From assembly GCA_029561145.1 (NCBI GenBank), contig JAKQJM010000013.1:1-64000 (forward strand): a stretch of 64,000 nucleotides of DNA, given 5' to 3'. A program made the position numbers and the translations under genes. The DNA is from Pseudomonadota bacterium. GTDB taxonomy: Bacteria; Pseudomonadota; Gammaproteobacteria; Xanthomonadales; Rhodanobacteraceae. Shown piece after piece: positions 19,173 through 26,666 of the stretch (position 1 is the stretch's first letter; each line of letters starts with the position of its first letter). Below the pieces are notes generated by a model. That model did no database searches and was not told the DNA's origin. It saw nothing but the letters and a program-made list of their open reading frames with translations.

Positions 19173-20254
19173 AGCACAGGCGCAAGGAAGTCGATGAAAC
19201 GCTGGCGCAGCACGTCGACCGAATACTCGTCGCGATAGCGCCGCCGCCCGCGTTCGAGCAGGTCGTTGCGCAAGTCGTCATCGGCAAACAGACGCGCCGC
19301 GCTCGCTGCATACAGCCACGGGTCCTTTTCTTCCCAGGCGATCCCGGCATCGCCGAGCGTCTCGGGCACGGCGCTCGAGGCATGCGCGATGATCGGCGTC
19401 GACAACGCCATCGATTCGATCAGCGGCACGCAGAATCCCTCGTGATCGCTCAGTATCATGAAGACATGGCTGGCCAGGTAAGCCGCCTTGAGCTGAGCCT
19501 CGCTGGCACCGTTGATCCAGCTGACATGGCGCTCGAGCTGATGCGCGGCAATGCGCTCGCGAATGGCGTCGGTATAGCGATCCAGCCTCGGATCGATCTT
19601 GCCGACCATGATCAAGCGGGCGGGCTCGCGGTAGGCGCGGACATAGGCCGAGAACGCCTCGATCAGATCCAGATGTCCCTTGTTCGGTGCCACGCGACCG
19701 ACCATGAGGAAATTGCGTGAACCATCGGTCAGCGCGTTGAGCAGTTCGATATCGGCCTCGGCGCGGACGATCTCGTCGATCCGATGGAACGGTGCCAGCG
19801 TGCCGGTTCGCGCGGGATCGACGCCATTCTCGACGAGTTCTCTGCTGTTGAACGCCGAGTCGCCGAGGTAGAGCTCGCAGCCCAGCGCGGCCGCCACGGC
19901 GATTTCCTTGCGCCCGCGGATGCAGCCCGATTCATAGTCCGGCGAGATGTGCCTGAAGAATTCGGGCGGCGTGATGTTGTGGTACTTGAGCACGCGAAAG
20001 CCGCGACAGCGCCGGAGTATTTCCAGCGCTTTCGGCCATCCGGTCGAATAGTGGTAGATGACCAGGTCGGAAGGTCCGCCGGCGAAATCGAGCAGGCGAT
20101 CGGCAGGCCAGGTCCGACACGTCACGCCCTCCGATGAATCACAGAACAGGCGCATCTGGATGCCGAGACCATCAAGGATCGCGGCCATCGCGATGGCATC
20201 GGCGCCGACCGCGTCCTTGCTGGTCAGGACCGGAATGAGGATCGCCGCCTTCAT
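19169..20254 (-). CDS. Glycosyltransferase family 4
   Basis: 361 residues, GT-B fold. The N-terminal half starts MKAAILIPVLTSKDAVGADA. The donor domain begins FLMVGRVAPNKGHLDLIEAF near residue 190 and carries the EX7E-type motif LSDHEGFCVPLIESMALSTP near 275. It resembles mannosyl- or rhamnosyltransferases of O-antigen clusters, but the sugar cannot be assigned. It overlaps the next GT4 by four bases, pointing to coupled translation. Confidence 0.9.
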   Translation of the reverse strand: MKAAILIPVLTSKDAVGADAIAMAAILDGLGIQMRLFCDSSEGVTCRTWPADRLLDFAGGPSDLVIYHYSTGWPKALEILRRCRGFRVLKYHNITPPEFFRHISPDYESGCIRGRKEIAVAAALGCELYLGDSAFNSRELVENGVDPARTGTLAPFHRIDEIVRAEADIELLNALTDGSRNFLMVGRVAPNKGHLDLIEAFSAYVRAYREPARLIMVGKIDPRLDRYTDAIRERIAAHQLERHVSWINGASEAQLKAAYLASHVFMILSDHEGFCVPLIESMALSTPIIAHASSAVPETLGDAGIAWEEKDPWLYAASAARLFADDDLRNDLLERGRRRYRDEYSVDVLRQRFIDFLAPVL

Positions 20255-20320
20255 GGTCGAGACGGTCGCTTGCCCTGCGGCGCAGGGAAGATCGGCTGAT
20301 GAGCCATGGCGTCGAAATCC

Positions 20321-21637
20321 TTACTTGCGCGGCGGATCGGCGTGACGGGCGACAAGGCAGGTCACTCCGAGCGAGGCAAGCGTCTGGATGTCGGCGAAGC
20401 CTGCCGTGCGCAGCGCCATCGTCAACAATTCGGCATTCAGCGGCACATCGGAGCGGCCTTGCAGTTGATCGGCGAGACTCAGGGGACCTTGCTCCAGCCC
20501 GATCATGAGCCAGCCTTGCGGATGCAGAATCCGCTTGAGCGCGTCGAGCAACGCCGCCATCGGAAACTGCCGCAACAACGGCGCAACATCGAGCACGCTC
20601 AAAGCGGACACCGAATCGGTCGCGGTACGCGTGAGCACATCGGCGATTTCGGCGTGCGAAACCGTCGAGCGCGCAAGATCGGGAGTCACCGAAATGTTCC
20701 GCGCGCGGAGTTTTCCGATCCAGTCGTTGCCGCTGCCGAGATCGAGTATTCCGGCCTGCGCGGGCAGCAAGCGGATCAGCGCATCGGCCCAGGCATCGAG
20801 CCGCTCGCCGCGTGCGGCGTCCTGATCGAGCATGCGCCGGGCGATATCGGCGTGCGTCGCATCGACAGCGCGACCGTGTGCCGCTTCGCTGAGTTCGAGG
20901 GCCGCCAGGTGATGGCGCAATGATGCCAGCCAGTGATTCAGGCTGAGTACGCGCTGGCGCGAATCATCGACGACGGCGGAGGTTGCATCGATCGCTGCCT
21001 GCATCGGATCGAGGCGCTGCCGCGTCTCGCGCAGTTCGGCCGACAGCGCATCCTTCTCGCGACGCAGCTGCGCGTTGGCCTCGGCCAGGGTCTCGATCCG
21101 CGAGAGCAGATCGCGCACCTGCCCGTCGACAGCTTCGACGCGGGCGAAATGAAACGAATCAGCGGCGCGCTGATGCCGGGCGATCGCCGCAACGCTTGCC
21201 AGCGCAACAGCCGATTCGACCAGACGGCCAATGACCGGAATACGTCCAAGCTTGATCAGCAGGTAGCGCAGATACAGCCCAGGCATCTTCACCGCGCGGG
21301 CGCGCCCTTCCGGCGACCAGCGCAGGTCGCCGAGGATTTCCAGCTTGCTGCGTCCGGCATTGAGCTGGGCCAGGTGCACCTGGACTGAATTCTCGTCGGC
21401 CGGTCGACCGAGCACGGCGATGAACGCGCGCTCGATGAAATCGACCGAATGAAAGCCGCAAAGCTCGTTGATCGCCACGTCATGGCGCGTCGAGGCGTGC
21501 GGCGCCGGATTCGCGACCAGGACGCGCTCGGGCGCGGCGGCAGGGGTAGCTGCAGCGCGCTGGCGAATCGCATCCGCGTCGACGCGAATCGCGTCCTTGA
21601 TGCGCTGTAGCGGATTTTCTGCCTGCGGCTTGTTCAC
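20321..21637 (-). CDS. DUF4214–coiled-coil–methyltransferase-like protein
   Basis: 438 residues in three parts. Residues about 60–115 resemble a DUF4214 module (DFIERAFIAVLGRPADE), which recurs in surface-glycan proteins. Residues about 175–275 are a coiled coil (ETLAEANAQLRREKDALSAELRETRQ). Residues about 290–430 look like a Rossmann methyltransferase fold (GILDLGSGNDW in place of the SAM-binding GxGxG, then SALSVLDVAPLL and LKRILHPQGWLMIGLE). The glycan context fits a sugar or lipid methyltransferase that caps chains. The start overlaps the upstream stop. Confidence 0.72.
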   Translation of the reverse strand: MNKPQAENPLQRIKDAIRVDADAIRQRAAATPAAAPERVLVANPAPHASTRHDVAINELCGFHSVDFIERAFIAVLGRPADENSVQVHLAQLNAGRSKLEILGDLRWSPEGRARAVKMPGLYLRYLLIKLGRIPVIGRLVESAVALASVAAIARHQRAADSFHFARVEAVDGQVRDLLSRIETLAEANAQLRREKDALSAELRETRQRLDPMQAAIDATSAVVDDSRQRVLSLNHWLASLRHHLAALELSEAAHGRAVDATHADIARRMLDQDAARGERLDAWADALIRLLPAQAGILDLGSGNDWIGKLRARNISVTPDLARSTVSHAEIADVLTRTATDSVSALSVLDVAPLLRQFPMAALLDALKRILHPQGWLMIGLEQGPLSLADQLQGRSDVPLNAELLTMALRTAGFADIQTLASLGVTCLVARHADPPRK

Positions 21638-22869
21638 GGGGAATGACTGTGTGAGCGTCGGCGGCTGACCGGCGCGGAGGTAATCAGCGGGGCACCGGCG
21701 CGAATATCGCCGCGGCCGACGGCGAGCGGCATGATGCCATAGGCACGCGCAGTCGAAATATCGACAAGCGCGTAGTCAGGCCGATGCTGGCCATCGAGAC
21801 GCGGCACGACACTGCGATAGCGTGTCTTGCCCGCGCGGCGGGCTGCTTCGAAACCGGCGAGGGCGCGCTGGCGGATCTGCTCATCGCTCTCGACCTGTGC
21901 GGATCGTTGCATCGGCTTGCGGAATCCAAGCAAGGTGGTCTCGAGAAATTCGGCTTCACGCCTGCCCTCGTCCGTATAAAACCCGACGAAGGCATGGCCG
22001 GGCACGAGCACGAGAAAACTGCCGATACCGAGTCGTTCAAGCGCCGATGCGATCAGGACGCTGCCATCGAGACAGTTCGCGACCCGTTCATTCCAGGTCG
22101 TCGACAGCAATCGCACGCGCTGGCTGTAGATCACCGGTCCCTGGCTGATCCCTGCGCCCTCGTCGGCATAGCGCAATCCGCGCTGTTCGAGGGCCGTCCA
22201 CAATGCGCGTACCTGGCGCAGGCGCTCGCTGCGGACAGGCGCCGGCAGGTGCTGCGCCGGAGCCTCGATCCCGGCCATTGCAAGCAATTCATCGACCACC
22301 GGATGTTGCGGATCGACCCAGGCTGCGAAGGCCCATCCCAGGTCGATGCGTGCCCCGCCTTCATGCACGAAATACAGCGCCTCATCGAGAGGATGCACGC
22401 GGATCGCAAGTTCGCGCGTCAGCGTCTTCATGCCATCGGCAGACAGCGTCACGCGGAGGATCTGGGTTCGCGGCGCGACCAGGCTGCGCAGGTTTTCCAC
22501 ATCCCAGTCCAGTCGCGGCCGCAGGACCGTGTCGCGATCGAGCCGTGCATCGACGACCGTCGGCACGACCAGGCCCGGGGTCGAGATCGTCAGCCGAATC
22601 GAACGCGGCATGCGGACGCCTTCCACGCGCACGCGCAACAATCCGCTGCCGAGGCGCTCCGAGGTCGCCGGATCGGTCGCGGATTGCGACAGTTCGAGCG
22701 CCGGAAACACGTCCCCGCTCGGCGTCGTTTCGACGTCGATGCTCAAGGCGGACGCCAGCATCGGGGTGAACGCGGCGAAAATCGCAGCGCAGATACGCAG
22801 GCCGAAGTTCGGCCTGAAGCGACGGGTTCCGCGCAGGGCGGGTGGTTTTCGGGTTGCCAGTGGGTGCAT
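21634..22869 (-). CDS. Exported transglutaminase-like cysteine protein
   Basis: 411 residues from the ATG at 22869. Residues about 22–42 form a signal peptide (RICAAIFAAFTPMLASALS). The N-terminal half looks like a beta-rich scaffold, and residues 225–345 look like a transglutaminase/bacterial cysteine-protease core: Cys266 in RVANCLDGSVLIASALERLG and His292 in LVPGHAFVGFYT, with a later Asp in YALVDISTARAYG. The frame extends to 23073 but that part overlaps the divergent lipoprotein gene. It heads the minus-strand glycan operon, so peptide-linked envelope processing is plausible but unproven. Confidence 0.7.
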   Translation of the reverse strand: MHPLATRKPPALRGTRRFRPNFGLRICAAIFAAFTPMLASALSIDVETTPSGDVFPALELSQSATDPATSERLGSGLLRVRVEGVRMPRSIRLTISTPGLVVPTVVDARLDRDTVLRPRLDWDVENLRSLVAPRTQILRVTLSADGMKTLTRELAIRVHPLDEALYFVHEGGARIDLGWAFAAWVDPQHPVVDELLAMAGIEAPAQHLPAPVRSERLRQVRALWTALEQRGLRYADEGAGISQGPVIYSQRVRLLSTTWNERVANCLDGSVLIASALERLGIGSFLVLVPGHAFVGFYTDEGRREAEFLETTLLGFRKPMQRSAQVESDEQIRQRALAGFEAARRAGKTRYRSVVPRLDGQHRPDYALVDISTARAYGIMPLAVGRGDIRAGAPLITSAPVSRRRSHSHSP

Positions 22870-22955
22870 GGCACGACTATCGTTGGCGCAACCCGGTTCT
22901 GTCCAGTCATCGACCCCGACCATCCGGTCCTGTCCCCTTCCCTCCCGGAGCCGCC

Positions 22956-23450
22956 ATGCGCCTCGTTGCCCTTTCCAGTCTGCTCGCCCTTGCCCTCGCT
23001 GGCTGCAACCAGCCTTCGCCTGACTCGACGGCCGCGCCCGCCGCCGAACCCGCCACCGCACCAGCACCCACACCCGCAGCGGTCGAGACTGCCGTCGTCA
23101 AGGCGCCGGAGGGCACCTGCGGCGACCAGTCCGCGTTGCCGTCGGACGAACGGCTCGCCAACACGCCGAAATGGTCGCTGGCCAGCGAACAGGACAATTT
23201 CGGCTTCGACGTCTATCGTGGTGACACCGAAACCGGTGAGTTCGCCAAGCTCAACAAGGATCCCATCCTCGGTGCCGGCACCACCGACGAGACGCAGAAG
23301 TATTCCTGGCGCGACGACACGATCGATCCGTGCAAGGACTACTGGTACTACGTCGAGTCGATCAGCACCGCAGGCGTGCGCGAGAAGATGACGCCGACCT
23401 TCCGCGCTGCCGCCAAGCGTTCGCCGAAGGCCGATGCCGCCGCCCAGTGA
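22956..23450 (+). CDS. Lipoprotein with a fibronectin-III-like domain
   Basis: 164 residues starting MRLVALSSLLALALAGC, a lipoprotein signal (lipobox LAGC) with GGAG just upstream. An Ala/Pro/Thr linker runs to about residue 55. The rest (FGFDVYRGDTETGEFAKLN, then YYVESISTAGVREKMTP) has the pattern of a fibronectin type III beta-sandwich with two cysteines. Its last bases overlap the start of the next gene. The promoter must lie in the 86-base gap shared with the divergent transglutaminase-like gene. Confidence 0.78.
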   Translation: MRLVALSSLLALALAGCNQPSPDSTAAPAAEPATAPAPTPAAVETAVVKAPEGTCGDQSALPSDERLANTPKWSLASEQDNFGFDVYRGDTETGEFAKLNKDPILGAGTTDETQKYSWRDDTIDPCKDYWYYVESISTAGVREKMTPTFRAAAKRSPKADAAAQ

Positions 23451-24864
23451 CGTCACCGTCAGCACGAATCGCGACGCCCCAGCCGATTCCGTGAATCCGG
23501 CATCGGCCGCTGCACCCAGGGCCTTGCACAAGGCCTGGCCCTGGGCAATCGCGGTTGTCTGGCTGCTGCTCAACGTCGCCCTGTTGTGGATCTATTACGA
23601 TCCGGGCCAGAAGCCGCTGGTCGGCGACGAATTCGACTACCACCGGCGCGCCCTTGCCCTGCTTGCCGGCCAACCCATCGTCGAACTGTTCATCTGGCCA
23701 CCGGGCCAGACCGGATTCGTCGCGTCGATCTACTGGCTGTTCGGCAGCCGGTTGCTCGCCGTGCAGATCGTCCAGATTGTCCTGCTCGCCATGTGCGCAG
23801 CGATGCTGGTGCGTCTCTGGCAGACGATCGACAACGGGCGCGCGGCGTTCTTCGCCGGCGCGGTGTTCCTGCTCAACCCAGGCACCCTGGCCTATGCGAC
23901 GTGGCTGTGGCCCGAGGTCACCCATCTGGCCTGCCTGCTCGGCGCCCTGGTCCTCCTGCTCACGCTGAACACGCGACCGCGACTGCGCGCTTTCGCGGCA
24001 GGTCTGTTGATCGGCCTCGCCCTGTTGTTCAAGAGCCTGCTTGGCGGATTCTGGCCGTTGTTCTTGCTGTTTTTCGTGCAACGTCGCGAGCGCCGATACT
24101 CGGTTGCGTGGCTTTCGGTGTTCGCGTTCGCCACAGGCATGCTGGTTGTGACGCTGCCCGCCCTCTGGAAGGGACAGGTCGAGACCGGTCGACCGATGAT
24201 CGCCGACAGTTCGATGTACAACCTGTACGTCGGCATCCTCGATCGCAGCCGCAGCGACTACATCGATGAAGCCGGATTGCCGGCGCTCACCGCCTTCATC
24301 GAAAGTGCGCCGACCCCGCAGCAACGCAACGCGATCTATCTCGACAAGGTCAAGACGATCCTCGCCGAGCGCGGCACGCTCGCGGTGCTCGGCGAACAGC
24401 TCGGAAGCCAGTATTTCCGGCTGTTCAACGCCAAGACCCTGCTCGTCTCGCAGCTGCCCGGTCCGGCCTGCGCGGGTCGCATGGGCGCTTATGGCGCAAA
24501 TCCGCTGGGACCCGCGCTGGCCGGTCTCAGCCAGGCAACGCACACGATCACCCTGGTCCTGTTCGGCTTTGGCATCGTCCTCTGGCGACGCTGGCGACAG
24601 CCCCTGGCCGTGTTTGCCGCGGGTTATCTGGCCTATCAGCTCGCGCTCTACCTCGGCCTGCACGTCATGGAACGCTATCTGTTCCAGATGCTGCCGCTGA
24701 TGTGCGGTTTTGCCGGCAGCCTGCTCGCCCGGTTCGGCGGGTCCGCCGACGGATCGGCGACCCTTTCCATCACGCCGCCACGAATTGCCTGCGGCTTCGT
24801 GCTCGCGTCGATCCTGGTCGGGCTGGCCTGGCTCGGACCGGTGCTTGACGGCCAATGCGGTTGA
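23434..24864 (+). CDS. GT39/PMT-like integral membrane glycosyltransferase
   Basis: 476 residues with about ten to eleven hydrophobic segments, the first near residue 30. The acidic motif GDEFDYHRRA after TM1 is the position of the catalytic Asp of polyprenyl-phosphate-dependent GT-C enzymes (GT39/ArnT type). A large loop at about 250–350 lies between membrane segments. These enzymes transfer a sugar from a lipid-phosphate donor on the periplasmic face. It overlaps the lipoprotein gene by 17 bases and precedes an ABC glycan exporter. Confidence 0.82.
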   Translation: MPPPSDVTVSTNRDAPADSVNPASAAAPRALHKAWPWAIAVVWLLLNVALLWIYYDPGQKPLVGDEFDYHRRALALLAGQPIVELFIWPPGQTGFVASIYWLFGSRLLAVQIVQIVLLAMCAAMLVRLWQTIDNGRAAFFAGAVFLLNPGTLAYATWLWPEVTHLACLLGALVLLLTLNTRPRLRAFAAGLLIGLALLFKSLLGGFWPLFLLFFVQRRERRYSVAWLSVFAFATGMLVVTLPALWKGQVETGRPMIADSSMYNLYVGILDRSRSDYIDEAGLPALTAFIESAPTPQQRNAIYLDKVKTILAERGTLAVLGEQLGSQYFRLFNAKTLLVSQLPGPACAGRMGAYGANPLGPALAGLSQATHTITLVLFGFGIVLWRRWRQPLAVFAAGYLAYQLALYLGLHVMERYLFQMLPLMCGFAGSLLARFGGSADGSATLSITPPRIACGFVLASILVGLAWLGPVLDGQCG

Positions 24865-24937
24865 CCGTTGGCCGATGCAATCCTCGGCGCAGGGTTCCCG
24901 ATCCGGTATTCTCGCGATCCACCCGAGACAACTCCTC

Positions 24938-25699
24938 ATGCCCCAGCACGTCCTCGAACTGATCCTGTTCAGCACCTACGCCGAATTGCGCGCCGAACGT
25001 TCGCGCAGCTATCTCGGCCTGATCTGGTGGATAGCCGAACCGGCCATGATGATGGGCGCGTTCTGGCTCGTTTTCGATGTCATCCTGAATACCGGTGGCC
25101 CGGACTATCTGGCATTCCTGCTGGTCGGACTGACCCTGTGGCAGTGGATGAAGTCGTGCATCACGCATGGCGGCTACGCGATCTGGGGCAATCTCGGCCT
25201 GGTCCGCCAGGTCAGCCTTCCGGTGCTCGTGTTTCCGGTTGTGCAGATGCTCGCCGACACGATCAAGTTCTGCTTCATTTTCGCCTTGCTGCTGGTGATC
25301 CTGTGGATCGGCGGCTATCCGCCGAACATCACCTATCTCGCCCTGCCGGTGCTGTTCGCCGTAACCCTGCTGTTCGCCGCAGGCGGCAGTTTCCTGGTCG
25401 CGGCGATCGTACCGCTGGTTCCCGACCTGCGTTTTGTCATCGAGCAGGTGCTGACCGTGCTGATGTTCCTGTCGGGTGTCGTGTTCGCCCTCGATGACGT
25501 TCCCTCGCCGCTGCGCGAAGCGATTGCGCTGAACCCGGTGGCGACCCTGCTCGAAGCCACACGCGGCGTGCTCATGCATGCGCAATGGCCGAACTGGATC
25601 GCCCTGCTCAAGGTTGGCGCGATTTCCGCGATCGTCTGCGTGGCCGGCGTCGCGCTCGTCCTGCACCTTTCGCCACGCTACCCGAAACTGGCCAACTGA
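24938..25699 (+). CDS. ABC-2 type polysaccharide export permease (Wzm-like)
   Basis: 253 residues, six predicted membrane helices; begins MPQHVLELILFSTYAELRAERSRSYLGLIWW, the characteristic N-terminus of Wzm/KpsM-type permeases. The ATG at 24938 is chosen because upstream in-frame sequence overlaps the GT39 gene in another frame and is not conserved. With the ATPase that starts inside its stop codon, it should export a lipid-linked polysaccharide across the inner membrane. Confidence 0.9.
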   Translation: MPQHVLELILFSTYAELRAERSRSYLGLIWWIAEPAMMMGAFWLVFDVILNTGGPDYLAFLLVGLTLWQWMKSCITHGGYAIWGNLGLVRQVSLPVLVFPVVQMLADTIKFCFIFALLLVILWIGGYPPNITYLALPVLFAVTLLFAAGGSFLVAAIVPLVPDLRFVIEQVLTVLMFLSGVVFALDDVPSPLREAIALNPVATLLEATRGVLMHAQWPNWIALLKVGAISAIVCVAGVALVLHLSPRYPKLAN

Positions 25700-26406
25700 T
25701 GGACACGCCCCTGATCGAACTTGAGAACGTCGGTGTCGCCTTCAGCGCGCAACGACGCGTGGGAAGCGGCAGGTTCTGGGCACTCGAGGATGTCAGCCTG
25801 AGCCTGCGACAGGGCGAGCGCCTCGGCGTGATCGGCCGCAACGGCGCCGGCAAGAGCACCTTGTTGCGTGTGCTTGCCGGGATCCTGCAGCCCGATCGCG
25901 GACGCATGCGCCGCAGCACCGTCTCGTGCCAGTTGCTGTCGCTCGCCGTCGGCTTCACGCCGTATCTGTCGGGTCGGGACAATGCGATCCTTTCCGGCCT
26001 GATGATCGGTTTGCGCCAGCGCGACATCGTCTCGCGCCTGCCTGCGATCAAGGAATTTTCCGAGCTCGGTGATTTCTTCGAGCAACCGATCGCGAGCTAT
26101 TCGTCCGGCATGCTCATGCGCCTCGGTTTCTCGGTCGCGATCCAGGCCGAGCCCGACGTCCTGCTGATCGATGAAGTCCTCGCGGTCGGCGATGCCGAGT
26201 TCCAGGAGAAATCCGGCAACGCATTGCGCGAACGCATGCGCCAGGGCCACACGGTCGTGCTCGTCAGCCACGATGAAACCCAGGTTACGACCCTGTGCGA
26301 TCGCCTGCTCTGGATCGAACACGGCAAGAGCATTCGCGAAGGCAGCCGTGACGAAGTCTTTGCCGCCTATCACGAGGAACTCCACCTTGTCGGTGGCGCG
26401 ACGTGA
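25699..26406 (+). CDS. ABC transporter ATPase for polysaccharide export (Wzt-like)
   Basis: 235 residues. Walker A is GRNGAGKSTLLR, the signature is YSSGMLMRLGFSVAI, and Walker B is PDVLLIDEVLAVGD, the typical DEVLAVGD of the Wzt/KpsT/TagH group. It lacks the C-terminal carbohydrate-binding domain of long Wzt proteins, so substrate recognition resembles KpsT or short Wzt forms. The ATG overlaps the TGA of the permease gene (ATGA). Confidence 0.92.
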   Translation: MDTPLIELENVGVAFSAQRRVGSGRFWALEDVSLSLRQGERLGVIGRNGAGKSTLLRVLAGILQPDRGRMRRSTVSCQLLSLAVGFTPYLSGRDNAILSGLMIGLRQRDIVSRLPAIKEFSELGDFFEQPIASYSSGMLMRLGFSVAIQAEPDVLLIDEVLAVGDAEFQEKSGNALRERMRQGHTVVLVSHDETQVTTLCDRLLWIEHGKSIREGSRDEVFAAYHEELHLVGGAT

Positions 26407-26666
26407 ATCGCGATGAAATCGAAAACCTGGCTGCGCTCGCCAGGCGTCTTTGCAGCACGCCACGACGGGTCCTGCTCGCCGCCGCGCGCATGGCCAACAA
26501 CGATGAAGCGGACGCGCGCCAGTACCTGCAGGCGATCCGCGGCAACGGTCTGCTCCACGATGAAGCGGCGGACGAGTGTGCCAACCTGCTGCTCGGCTCG
26601 CCCAACAGCCATGCGCACGTCCCTCTGACTTCCGCGCTGCGGGCGCTGTGGAAGGTTGCGCCCTGA
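26403..26666 (+). CDS. Small hypothetical protein in the glycan cluster
   Basis: 87 residues from a GTG start that overlaps the ATPase stop. It is helix-rich and soluble (NLAALARRLCSTPRRVLLAAARMANNDEADARQYL) with no known domain. It is bounded by coupled genes on both sides: the next ATG directly follows its TGA. This tight packing is the main evidence that it is a real gene; it may be an accessory to the export ATPase or the following glycosyltransferase. Confidence 0.6.
   Translation: MNRDEIENLAALARRLCSTPRRVLLAAARMANNDEADARQYLQAIRGNGLLHDEAADECANLLLGSPNSHAHVPLTSALRALWKVAP

Noticed and set aside
23362-24975. 537-codon minus-strand frame opposite the GT39-like gene
   Set aside because: Gln/Glu/Arg-rich shadow of a membrane-protein gene; the plus strand has the family motifs.
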